18,560 nucleotides of DNA. It comes from Leptospira perolatii. Its GTDB lineage: Bacteria; Spirochaetota; Leptospiria; Leptospirales; Leptospiraceae. The translations under genes were made by a program, and so were the position numbers. The stretch is from the NCBI RefSeq assembly GCF_002811875.1, contig NZ_NPDZ01000022.1:1-18560 (forward strand), given 5' to 3'. A model generated the notes under the pieces. That model made no database searches and was not told the origin of the DNA. It saw only the letters and a program-made list of their open reading frames with translations. Below, in pieces: positions 8,161-15,707 of this stretch (position 1 is the stretch's first letter; the number at the start of each line of letters is the position of its first letter).

Positions 8161-8724
8161 ATGAATGTTCTGGCTATCTCGGGAAGTTTGCGTAAGAACT
8201 CCTACAATTCAGCTTTATTACGATCTGCTATGGAACTCCAACCGTCCGGAATGAAGATGCAAATTTCGAATTGTATCAGCGAACTTCCATTTTTTAATCC
8301 CGATTTGGATTCCGAGGAACTCCTTCCCGAGAAGGCAAAAACGTGGAAACATGAGTTGATAAAAGCGGACGCTGTACTCATTGCCAGCCCAGAGTATGTC
8401 TTTGAAATACCTGGAGTTTTGAAAAATGCTCTGGATTGGGTCGTAGGCAGCGGAGAGCTTATGAATAAACCTGTAGCGATTTGGAATGCTTCTCCCGGGT
8501 TAAGCGGTGGACAAAAAGTGCACTTACATCTTGGAAACACTCTCACGGTCATGACTGCGACCTTGGTCAAAAATGCGAGTCTTGTGATTCCGGCGGTAAA
8601 TAAGAAGGTGGATCGCGAAGGTAATATCACCGACCTGGACCTGAAAGGTTTGCTCAAAAAAAGTCTAGAGGAGTTACTTCTGTCTTGGACAAAGACGAAA
8701 AATCTGGAAGAATCGAAGACCTAG
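8161..8724 (+). CDS. NADPH-dependent FMN reductase (flavodoxin-like fold)
   Basis: A small flavodoxin-fold reductase that transfers electrons from NAD(P)H to FMN, quinones or azo compounds. The phosphate-binding loop SGSLRKNSYNS (7-17) directly follows the first beta strand (NVLAI), and SPEYVFEIPGVLKNALDW (76-93) matches the family flavin/dimer segment (normally PEYNGSIPGVLKNALDW). At 187 aa it has the normal size. The reading frame extends upstream to 7966, but the family begins exactly at MNVLAISGS, and AAGG at 8153-8156 sits close before ATG 8161. It lies divergent from the Baeyer-Villiger enzyme. It might supply reduced flavin to a partner or act in redox stress; both neighbouring oxygenases look self-sufficient, so a direct partnership is not required. 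Confidence 0.87.
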   Translation: MNVLAISGSLRKNSYNSALLRSAMELQPSGMKMQISNCISELPFFNPDLDSEELLPEKAKTWKHELIKADAVLIASPEYVFEIPGVLKNALDWVVGSGELMNKPVAIWNASPGLSGGQKVHLHLGNTLTVMTATLVKNASLVIPAVNKKVDREGNITDLDLKGLLKKSLEELLLSWTKTKNLEESKT

Positions 8725-8792
8725 CAGTTTCCTGCGTTCTGCGATTTCCCGAGCCACTAACAATATAACGATTTTCGAAAGTACTGAGAGGC

Positions 8793-9344
8793 TTACATTA
8801 AGTAAGTCTTTCCGTGTTTATCCTTGATGTTTGGATCGGCCCCATATTTTAGAAGAAGGTCGATGAAGTCGCTCATTCCATGAGACGACTTTGCCAGGTT
8901 CAAGCAAGTGACACCATCCTTGTCTTGCAAGTTTGGATCTGCTCCTTTCTCCAATAAGAATTGAAAGGACTCAAGCTTTGCATCGTTCAAGCAGTGGTGC
9001 AATGGTCCGAAACCATTGTTATCCTTTAGATTAGGATCTGCACCTTTCGATAAAAGAAAACTAAGGAGATCCTTCGATTCAGTTCGCAAAACTGCGTGAA
9101 TCAAAGGTGTGCTTCCTGTCTCTTCGTCTTTTTTGTTCGGATCTGCACCGAGTTCGAAAAGAATTTTTGTGCATTCTAAACTTCCATAGTAGGCGGAGAG
9201 GGAGAGCGGAGTCATTCCATAGTTCAAAGGCTCGTCGATCGGAAATTCCTTCCTTAATAAGAGTGGTTTCAAATTCTCGGGGGAGTTTTTTCGAATCGCG
9301 TTCAGAATTCTACGGGAAAGTATAATTTTTGATAAGAAGTTCAT
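8793..9344 (-). CDS. Ankyrin-repeat protein
   Basis: A protein of about four ankyrin repeats, expected to bind another protein. In the 183-aa form the repeats run roughly from residue 42 to 177; recurring signatures are GMTPLSLSAYYGS, GADPNKKD, GSTPLIHA, KGADPNLKDNNGFGPLHH, KGADPNLQDKDG and YGADPNIKDKHG. The last repeat is cut short, ending KTYLM, so the domain lacks a full C-terminal cap. No signal peptide or membrane segment is clear. The frame is open to a TTG at 9446 (217 aa) with another ATG at 9365; no start has a good ribosome binding site, and ATG 9344 is chosen because it begins just before the first helix of the repeat domain. It converges with the FMN reductase. The partner and function are unknown; no toxin or effector module is attached. 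Confidence 0.75.
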   Translation of the reverse strand: MNFLSKIILSRRILNAIRKNSPENLKPLLLRKEFPIDEPLNYGMTPLSLSAYYGSLECTKILFELGADPNKKDEETGSTPLIHAVLRTESKDLLSFLLSKGADPNLKDNNGFGPLHHCLNDAKLESFQFLLEKGADPNLQDKDGVTCLNLAKSSHGMSDFIDLLLKYGADPNIKDKHGKTYLM

Positions 9345-9486
9345 GCATTTAGGTAAATGAATCATGAGTTCGTAATTGAGAATTGACCAATCTTTTTTAA
9401 GGAATTCGCTGAAATAGAATAATGTTTTTGTAGTTACAGTTTGCAAATCCGTATCGAATCAAAATAGAAGTGAATCCATTTAGCTT

Positions 9487-9522
9487 AAAATAAAAGGGCC
9501 CCGAGCTTTCCGCATCGGGGCC
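9487..9522 (-). terminator. Intrinsic terminator after the six-cysteine secreted protein gene
   Basis: On the minus strand GGCCCCGA pairs perfectly with TCGGGGCC (9515-9522 and 9497-9504) around a 10-nt loop, followed by a U-rich run from 9495 down to 9487. It lies about 55 bp past the stop of the gene at 9577-10347. Confidence 0.85.
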
Positions 9523-9576
9523 ATAAGTACTTATTGAAAAAGAAGCACTCTCATATAGTATTTAGTACCGCCTCTA

Positions 9577-10347
9577 TCATCTTTTTATAAAGAGGGTTCG
9601 TATGCACAGAGGAAACATAGAAGTGTGAGCGGGAACTCTGGTGATGCTCACTGGATAGAGCTTAGCTCCCCAAAGATCGTCACTGGAGTCTAACCAGAAT
9701 TGGTCATAAGCATGTGAAGTGTAATTATGCTCCAAGGTAGTCAGGATGATAGCGATATTTACTCCACCTTTATCAGCCAATCCTGAATCGGGATTTTTCT
9801 CCCTGCAGTAGTGGGATGCTTTCCATTTTTCATCAACCGGTTGCTTTCCGAAAAAAGCACAAATCCCCGCGACTCCGTCTTTCGGATTGGATGCGTTTAC
9901 AAAAAACTCGCCCTTCTTGCACTCAGAAGGTTGCGTTTGATTTTTTGAAGCGGATTCATCTTTCTTGGGTTCCGTTGTTGTACTAGGTGCAACATCTGGT
10001 TGTTTCGGAGGATTCTTTTCTAGATTGCTTGCAAGTTTGCGAGCTTGATCCGAAATTCCATCTAGATCTTGCATGCATTTTTTTAAGATTGTGACTGCAC
10101 CTTTATAGTTCTTATAGTACTTCACATAATCTTCTCCGGTTTCGCAGTCTTTCCGTATTTTAACCAGCTTCGGGTGAACTTCTCCTTTTTGCTTGGGCGC
10201 TAATAGATCAACCTCAGAGGATACTTTCCTCAGTTTGCTTTTGCTTTCGGAGAGCAAAGACTGAGCGTCTTCGATCGTTTGGGCTGGTAGGTTGTTAACG
10301 CTCATACTCATTACAATGATAAGCGTTAGAATAAACTTTTGATTCAC
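9577..10347 (-). CDS. Secreted protein of unknown function with six cysteines
   Basis: I do not recognise a family. Residues 1-22 form a signal peptide (hydrophobic FILTLIIVMSMSVNNLPA, probable cleavage before Q23); there is no lipobox cysteine. Residues about 25-110 are helical and charged and contain Cys68 and Cys91. Residues 112-140 are a Pro/Thr/Lys-rich linker (PPKQPDVAPSTTTEPKKDE). The C-terminal domain (141-256) has Cys143, Cys163, Cys181 and Cys248 and many aromatic residues (EKWKASHYC, AYDQFWLDSSDDLWGAKLYP). An even number of cysteines in each part suggests disulfides, hence a periplasmic or surface location. The GTG start has AAGGA about 11 nt upstream. The gene lies downstream of fcpA in the same direction but is separated from it by a terminator and followed by its own. 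The GTG start and secretion are reasonably safe; function is open. Confidence 0.75.
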   Translation of the reverse strand: MNQKFILTLIIVMSMSVNNLPAQTIEDAQSLLSESKSKLRKVSSEVDLLAPKQKGEVHPKLVKIRKDCETGEDYVKYYKNYKGAVTILKKCMQDLDGISDQARKLASNLEKNPPKQPDVAPSTTTEPKKDESASKNQTQPSECKKGEFFVNASNPKDGVAGICAFFGKQPVDEKWKASHYCREKNPDSGLADKGGVNIAIILTTLEHNYTSHAYDQFWLDSSDDLWGAKLYPVSITRVPAHTSMFPLCIRTLFIKR

Positions 10348-10549
10348 GATAGGTCACATCCTTGAGAAATTCTTGAGGAGAATTCCTTATTTATGATTTC
10401 CCAGGAACGTACGAAATTCAGTCAATGAATCGGGGTAGATTAACAGGGGTTACATTCCCCTTCTTAAAGCTTTTGTTTCTCTTGGGGAGGAGTGGTGCAA
10501 AAGGGAAATGGCGAAACCTCAAATCCCGAGAATTCATGGAGGCATTCAG

Positions 10550-10586
10550 AAAAAATAAAAAAGCCCCGGGTTTTACTCCGAGGCTT
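10550..10586 (-). terminator. Intrinsic terminator after fcpA
   Basis: On the minus strand AAGCCTCGG pairs with CCGGGGCTT (10578-10586 and 10561-10569) with one U-G pair and an 8-nt loop, followed by a U-rich tail to 10550. It lies about 27 bp past the fcpA stop and separates fcpA from the next gene. On the plus strand the same pair is a C-A mismatch, which supports minus-strand use. Confidence 0.85.
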
Positions 10587-10612
10587 TATTATCTTTTTCG
10601 TGAAAGAGAGAT

Positions 10613-11530
<918 letters not shown>

Positions 11531-11578
11531 AGTGCTCACACCTGTGCCTTCTCTTTCAAAGATAGGATTTGGGAATAG

Positions 11579-11609
11579 GATAGTTAGTCCTTTCCCCTGT
11601 TTAACTATC
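11579..11609. promoter_or_regulatory. Inverted repeat in the fcpA leader
   Basis: GATAGTTA (11579-11586) and TAACTATC (11602-11609) are perfectly complementary with a 15-nt spacer, 49-79 bp upstream of the fcpA ATG. The right arm overlaps a possible fcpA -10 box. It may be a protein-binding site; the stem is too short and A/T-rich for a good terminator. Confidence 0.4.
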
Positions 11610-11742
11610 GGTTGCCAACGCTGTAAGATAAACCGGACTAAAAATTTTTTTGTCTTTTTTACCTAGTTCGGGACATAACCGAAACGGCTTTTTTCAAAGC
11701 AATCCCCAGAATCCTTTATACAAATTCCAATTGCGAGCAGAT

Positions 11743-11756
11743 TTTGTAGGAGCTCC
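11743..11756. repeat. Degraded copy of the TGTAGGAGCTCCTACA palindrome
   Basis: TTTGTAGGAGCTCC matches the left arm and centre of the palindromes near both window ends, but the right arm has decayed to AGGG. It lies about 80 bp before the AAA+ ATPase start. Confidence 0.4.
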
Positions 11757-11834
11757 AGGGTTTCTAGGAAGACAGTCGATTCTTAATTTCTTTGTTTCTC
11801 TTCCTTTATCACTTGGTATTCTGGGCTCAATTTT

Positions 11835-12689
11835 ATGAATTTGAAACATCTGACTGATATTCGGGAAGGAACTCCCACTTGCACGATTTGCCAAGGAGTG
11901 GGATTCTACTTAGAAGAGAATGTGATCAATTCTTCGTCCGGCGTATTGGTTTTATGCTCCTGTATTGGGGATGCTTGTCGAACCTGCGATTCAAAAGGCA
12001 GGGCACCGTTTTTGGTCTTCGATGAAAGCCAAAATAGAATGATGCCTTGTGTTTGTCACAATGCTAGATTGGAATCGGATCGGATCGAGTTTTTGATTCG
12101 GAAGGCGGGAATTCCTCCTAGATACAAATACCGCACTTTGGATCGGATGGATACTTCTGAACTTTCTTTTTTGATCGCTCACGACTGGGCAGCAGATCTC
12201 GTTTTGAAATGGAAAGAGTTGGGAAAGTCCGCTCAAGGTCTTTATCTTTGGGGAGGAACCGGATCAGGCAAAACTCTTCTTGCTTGCGCAATATTAAACG
12301 AATTAGTTTTCAGATATGGAATGGAGTGCAAGTATGCAAAGATCAATAGAGACTTTCTTTCTACACTTAGGGATACCTACCAAAAAGACAGCGAACTTCA
12401 TGGAATGGAAAAAACGATAGAGAGACAGTTTTCCGAGGTGGAAGTTTTAGTATTAGATGATTTTGGAGCGAATAAGGAATCCGATTGGGCAAATTCAAAA
12501 TTGTACGACCTGATTGATTCCAGATACGAGCAGGAAAAGTTGACGATCCTGACTTCGAATATTTCCCTTTCGGCTTGGAAAGAGACCGCCGAAGGAAGAA
12601 TTTTTTCAAGGCTAATGCAGATGACCAAGGAGATCCACTTGGATTGTCCTGATTATAGAGTGAGTCATTCAGTTCATGGAGGAGTCTAG
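11835..12689 (+). CDS. DnaC/DnaI-like AAA+ ATPase with N-terminal cysteine-rich zinc module
   Basis: An ATP-binding protein of the DnaC/IstB group, in which members load replicative helicase or assist transposases. The AAA+ core has Walker A GGTGSGKT (140-147), Walker B VLVLDDFG (204-211), sensor 1 ILTSN (238-242) and a likely arginine finger in FSRLMQ (257-262). The first 80 residues have eight cysteines: C16/C19, C41/C43, C48/C51 and C72/C74. CTICQGVG is an exact DnaJ-type CxxCxGxG unit and CRTCDSKG is close, so two zinc sites are likely. B. subtilis DnaI also has an N-terminal zinc-binding domain. No transposase partner is nearby, which disfavours IstB. The ATG at 11835 has no strong ribosome binding site. 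It is the first gene of a run with folK and panB (2-nt and 14-nt gaps). Helicase loading is inferred. Confidence 0.82.
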   Translation: MNLKHLTDIREGTPTCTICQGVGFYLEENVINSSSGVLVLCSCIGDACRTCDSKGRAPFLVFDESQNRMMPCVCHNARLESDRIEFLIRKAGIPPRYKYRTLDRMDTSELSFLIAHDWAADLVLKWKELGKSAQGLYLWGGTGSGKTLLACAILNELVFRYGMECKYAKINRDFLSTLRDTYQKDSELHGMEKTIERQFSEVEVLVLDDFGANKESDWANSKLYDLIDSRYEQEKLTILTSNISLSAWKETAEGRIFSRLMQMTKEIHLDCPDYRVSHSVHGGV

Positions 12690-12691
12690 GA

Positions 12692-13126
12692 TTGGATTCG
12701 GAAAAAGTCTTCCTTTCCCTCGGATCAAACATCGGTGACAAGGAGCAGAATCTAAAAGAGGCAAATCGAAGAATCTCTGCAGATTCCAGAATAAGAATTG
12801 TTAAGGTAGGAACTCCTTTAGTGACCGCTGCACTGGAAGTGGTCGATCAACCTGACTTTCTAAATCAGATTATTCTCATCAATACAGATTTAGACCCTCA
12901 CGAGTTGTTGAATGTTTTGCTTGAAATTGAGAATGCAATGGGAAGGGTTCGGACTCGTGACAAAGGACCAAGGCTGATCGATATCGATATTCTTGCATAT
13001 AAGAGTATAAAAATGCACGAAAAAGGACTTCATCTTCCCCACCACAGTCTATATACTAGACCTTTCATTATTGATTTATTAAGCGAACTTCAAGAGTCGG
13101 ATTTAGTATCTAAGTTTTCGAATTAA
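12692..13126 (+). CDS. folK: 2-amino-4-hydroxy-6-hydroxymethyldihydropteridine diphosphokinase
   Basis: Transfers pyrophosphate from ATP to 6-hydroxymethyl-7,8-dihydropterin in folate synthesis. Family motifs are clear: FLSLGSNIGDKEQNL (about 7-21), VVDQPDFLNQ (50-59), and the ATP/Mg loop ENAMGRVRTRDKGPRLIDIDILAY (about 86-109) containing the conserved R-x6-GPRxIDIDIL, then LPHHSLYTRPF. At 144 aa it is a stand-alone HPPK of slightly short length. It starts with TTG: GGAGGAG at 12677-12684 is 7 nt upstream and no ATG is suitably placed. It lies 2 nt after the ATPase and 14 nt before panB. No folP or folB is in the window, so the folate genes are dispersed; linkage to panB recalls folK-panB/panC groupings seen in other bacteria. 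Confidence 0.92.
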   Translation: MDSEKVFLSLGSNIGDKEQNLKEANRRISADSRIRIVKVGTPLVTAALEVVDQPDFLNQIILINTDLDPHELLNVLLEIENAMGRVRTRDKGPRLIDIDILAYKSIKMHEKGLHLPHHSLYTRPFIIDLLSELQESDLVSKFSN

Positions 13127-13140
13127 AGAGAGGAATTCTG

Positions 13141-13941
13141 ATGAGGGACGTGCACAAAGTTTTCCCAAGAGGAAACAAACCTCTTCCTAGAAAAATATCC
13201 GTACTTACTTGTTACGACTTTACTTTTGCAAAACTTTTGGAAGAGGCAGAAGTAGACAGCATTCTTGTCGGAGATTCTTTAGGAATGGTGGTGCAGGGAC
13301 AGAGAAGCACTCTTCCGGTAACCCTGGATGAGATGATTTACCATGCAAAAGCAGCTAGAAGAGGAGCTCCTAAGACATTTATAGTCACCGATCTTCCTTT
13401 TCTTTCTTATCAAGTTTCCCTCGAAGACGCGATCCAAAATGCGGGAAGAGTAATGAAGGAAACTGATTGCGATGCCGTAAAAATAGAAGGCGGCTCAGAC
13501 GAAATCCTGGAACTCGTCAGAAAATTAGAACGGATCGGTGTTCCAGTTATGGGACATATCGGATTGACTCCTCAATCTATCAATGTATTCGGCGGACACA
13601 AGGTTCAGGGGAAAGCGGACCAAGAAAGCGCAAAATTGTTAAGAGAAGCGAAGGACTTATCCAATGCCGGAGCTTTTTCAGTAGTGCTTGAGCTTGTCCC
13701 GGCCCACCTCGCGAACGAAATTACTAGCTCGATTCATGTACCTACGATCGGAATCGGAGCTGGTCCTGGTACCGACGGGCAGGTTTTGGTGCTCTACGAT
13801 CTCTTGGGTTTAAATAAAGACTTTCATCCTAAATTCTTGAAGACCTTTTTGGACGGTCACGGTGCGGTCTTGGGTGCGATTCAAAAGTACAAAGGCGAAG
13901 TGGAATCCGGAACTTATCCAGGGCCAGAAAATTCTTACTGA
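13141..13941 (+). CDS. panB: 3-methyl-2-oxobutanoate hydroxymethyltransferase (ketopantoate hydroxymethyltransferase)
   Basis: First committed step of pantothenate and coenzyme A synthesis: transfers a hydroxymethyl group from methylene-tetrahydrofolate to 2-oxoisovalerate. The family signature ISVLTCYDFTFAKLLEEAEV (19-38) and the metal-binding LVGDSLGMVVQG (42-53, including Asp45) are present, followed by DAVKIEGG, the GHIGLTPQS loop, the catalytic-glutamate segment VLELVPAHLA and GIGAGPGTDGQVLVLYDLLGL. Length (266 aa) is normal. GAGAGGA lies about 7 nt before the ATG. The enzyme uses a folate cofactor, so its place directly after folK makes metabolic sense. panC and panE are not in the window. 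Confidence 0.95.
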   Translation: MRDVHKVFPRGNKPLPRKISVLTCYDFTFAKLLEEAEVDSILVGDSLGMVVQGQRSTLPVTLDEMIYHAKAARRGAPKTFIVTDLPFLSYQVSLEDAIQNAGRVMKETDCDAVKIEGGSDEILELVRKLERIGVPVMGHIGLTPQSINVFGGHKVQGKADQESAKLLREAKDLSNAGAFSVVLELVPAHLANEITSSIHVPTIGIGAGPGTDGQVLVLYDLLGLNKDFHPKFLKTFLDGHGAVLGAIQKYKGEVESGTYPGPENSY

Positions 13942-14035
13942 CTCTTCACTGATGGATTTCTTGACGTTCCGGGTAGAATCGAAAGCCTGGAGTTAGAATC
14001 AATCGATACAGAGCCCGAATTTGGGCGGAGGCTAC

Positions 14036-15178
14036 GTGGATATAGTCGAACTAGAGAAAGGCCATCCTGAAACAGAATCTAAGATTAAGACTCTCGCATC
14101 CGAATGCGGCAACCAAACTGAAATTATCCGTGGTGCAGCCGTTTCGGACACGATTCATTTCATCGGAGACACTAGAAAAATCTCCGAAAAGGAAGGGTAT
14201 GTGAAGGAGCTCCCCGGAGTCTCTAGGATTTGGAACGTGTCCGCACCGTATAAAAATATCGCAAGAATTGCTGCCGGAAAAAATGGAGAGGTAGTCCATC
14301 GTGAAAATCGAGTCGTCGAAGTCAAAGGTGCAGACGGCCTGGTTAGAAAGTTCGGCGCAGGCAAACATATCTTCGTAGTGGGACCTGACTCTCCGCAAAC
14401 CTACGAACAGACCGTCACAATCGCAAAACAGGCGGTTGAGCTTGGTAAAAAGTTTGGGATCCTAGACCGCATTATTTTCAGAGGCGGTGCATTTAAACCG
14501 AGGACCAGACCGACAGATTGGAGAGGACTTGGTTGGGAAGGAATTAAACTCCTAGACAAGGTAAAAGAGGAAACCGGTCTACCTTATGTAACCGAGGTTA
14601 TGGATCATACTATGGCCGAGGAAGTTTCGAAGCACGCCGATATGATTCAGATCGGTACAAGAAATGCACAGGATTTTGAATTGCTCGAAGCAGTTGGTAG
14701 GGCAGGCAAACCTGTAATTTTGAAAAGAGGATTCGGCAACGAAGCTGTAGAATGGTTTTCTGCTGCAGAATATATTGCTAATCAAGGAAATCTTGATATA
14801 GTACTTTGCGAGCGAGGAGTAAAAACTCTCTTTATTAAAGAAGGCTACTGCAGAAATACTCCCGATTTGAACGTGATTACCCACGCAAAAAACCAAACAA
14901 TTTTGCCGGTGATTTTTGATCCGAGTCACGTAGCTGGAGACGACAAGATCGTAGTATCTAACCTACTTGCTTCTCTTCCGTTCAACCCGGACGGCTCTAT
15001 TACAGAAACCTTGCACGTGGAAGAGTTTAGAAAAGAGCAGATGTGCGACGCAGCACAAGCGCTACTGATGAGTCTTTACGAAAGAACGGTAGAAGCTATA
15101 TTGACGTATGAGGAAAAAATAAAGCCGATTACTGATAAAGTGGATTCTTACTTTACGGAGCGCAAAGCCAAAAAGTAA
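14036..15178 (+). CDS. DAHP-synthase family enzyme (type I-beta) with Cys-to-Asp change at the metal site
   Basis: Most like 3-deoxy-7-phosphoheptulonate synthase, first enzyme of the shikimate pathway. Residues 1-75 match the ferredoxin-like regulatory domain of the Thermotoga-type enzyme (IVELEKG, IGDTRKI, VSAPYKNIARI). The barrel has RGGAFKPRTRP (149-159), TEVMD (186-190), IQIGTRNAQDFELL (205-218), KPVILKRGF (225-233), LCERGVKT (257-264) and FDPSHVAGD (294-302). Family metal ligands would be Cys, His, Glu and Asp. His298, Glu324 and Asp338 are there, but the usual GPCSVE is GPDSPQ (116-121), so the Cys is Asp118. GTG 14036 has GGAGG 4 nt upstream; a TTG at 14021 would add five residues. 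It follows panB by about 94 bp. It may be an active variant, metal-independent, or use another aldose. Confidence 0.8.
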   Translation: MDIVELEKGHPETESKIKTLASECGNQTEIIRGAAVSDTIHFIGDTRKISEKEGYVKELPGVSRIWNVSAPYKNIARIAAGKNGEVVHRENRVVEVKGADGLVRKFGAGKHIFVVGPDSPQTYEQTVTIAKQAVELGKKFGILDRIIFRGGAFKPRTRPTDWRGLGWEGIKLLDKVKEETGLPYVTEVMDHTMAEEVSKHADMIQIGTRNAQDFELLEAVGRAGKPVILKRGFGNEAVEWFSAAEYIANQGNLDIVLCERGVKTLFIKEGYCRNTPDLNVITHAKNQTILPVIFDPSHVAGDDKIVVSNLLASLPFNPDGSITETLHVEEFRKEQMCDAAQALLMSLYERTVEAILTYEEKIKPITDKVDSYFTERKAKK

Positions 15179-15191
15179 TTCTGTTCAGATC

Positions 15192-15542
15192 TTATTTTCC
15201 GGGATATTTGGTATTCAGTTCAGCTTTTGTCTGAGTCCAAATTTCTCCGAGAGAACTGCAAAGCTCGTGGCAGGAAGTCAAGTTACCATTTTTTAATAAT
15301 TCCTCTGCATTTGCGATTGTAGTCCGCAATTTCTCTAATCCGAAATTTGCGGCTACACCTTTGGTCTGATGAAGCTCCGCTTGAAGTTCTGATTGTTTTT
15401 GATCAGAAGAAAACGAGACTATGTTTGTCAATCGAGAGCTCATATTCGTTTTTAGAGATTCAATCATCTCCGAAAGCCATTCCTTATCATCTTCATCATC
15501 TGCCTGTATTAGCGAATCCAATCGTGACCAGTCTACTAGCAT
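15192..15542 (-). CDS. Stand-alone Hpt (histidine phosphotransfer) domain protein
   Basis: A single four-helix Hpt domain, expected to accept phosphate from a response-regulator receiver or hybrid kinase and pass it on in a phosphorelay. The motif HQTKGVAANFGLEKL (58-72) matches HxxKGxxxxxGxxxL, with His58 the likely phosphorylated residue. N-terminal residues 1-55 are acidic and helical (WSRLDSLIQADDEDDKEWLSEMI), and 70-115 give the remaining helices. At 116 aa it is only the Hpt domain. No kinase, receiver or output regulator is in the window, so it is an orphan. The ATG at 15542 has only a distant AGGGA. Its stop lies 13 bp past the stop of the convergent DAHP-synthase gene, and it is divergent from lpxA. 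Confidence 0.85.
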   Translation of the reverse strand: MLVDWSRLDSLIQADDEDDKEWLSEMIESLKTNMSSRLTNIVSFSSDQKQSELQAELHQTKGVAANFGLEKLRTTIANAEELLKNGNLTSCHELCSSLGEIWTQTKAELNTKYPGK

Positions 15543-15590
15543 ATAGGTTTTTGTTTTCCCTGTAAAAAGTTTATCCTAAAGAAAACGAAT

Positions 15591-15618
15591 TTGCACGTTC
15601 AAGAGAATCATTTATTAA
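15591..15618 (+). promoter_or_regulatory. Probable lpxA-galE promoter
   Basis: TTGCAC (15591-15596), a 16-nt spacer and TATTAA (15613-15618) lie about 90 bp before the lpxA ATG, within the 165-bp region divergent from the Hpt gene. Both boxes are close to consensus. Confidence 0.45.
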
Positions 15619-15707
15619 AGAGTACATTCTACACCGCAAGCATTTAAGGCTTGAACAAAAAAACCATGTCCTTTTTCGTATTATCGAAGAATTAAGAGGC
15701 GGTTCTA

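Larger units (their letters stand above)
11531..11834. other. 304-bp divergent leader region between fcpA and the AAA+ ATPase gene
   Basis: Contains the inverted repeat at 11579-11609, T-rich runs around 11641-11661, and a degraded copy of the GGAGCTCC palindrome at 11743-11756. A possible minus-strand promoter for fcpA is TTACAG, 17 nt, TAAACA, with the -10 box inside the inverted repeat; it is only moderately close to consensus. No flagellar sigma-28 promoter and no small gene are evident. Confidence 0.4.

Noticed and set aside
8202..8657. 151-aa minus-strand open frame
   Set aside because: Antisense to the FMN reductase, whose frame has clear flavodoxin-fold motifs; the antisense product shows no recognisable feature.
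11531..11834. Sigma-28 (flagellar) promoter for fcpA
   Set aside because: No TAAA-N15-GCCGATAA-like pair was found on the minus strand at a suitable distance.
12367..12741. 124-aa minus-strand open frame
   Set aside because: Antisense to the AAA+ ATPase Walker B region and the start of folK, both of which are well supported.
13361..13373. GGAGCTCCT inside panB, and a similar match in galE near 16841-16854, as further copies of the palindromic repeat
   Set aside because: Both fall in conserved coding sequence (Gly-Ala-Pro codons) and lack the outer arms; chance matches.
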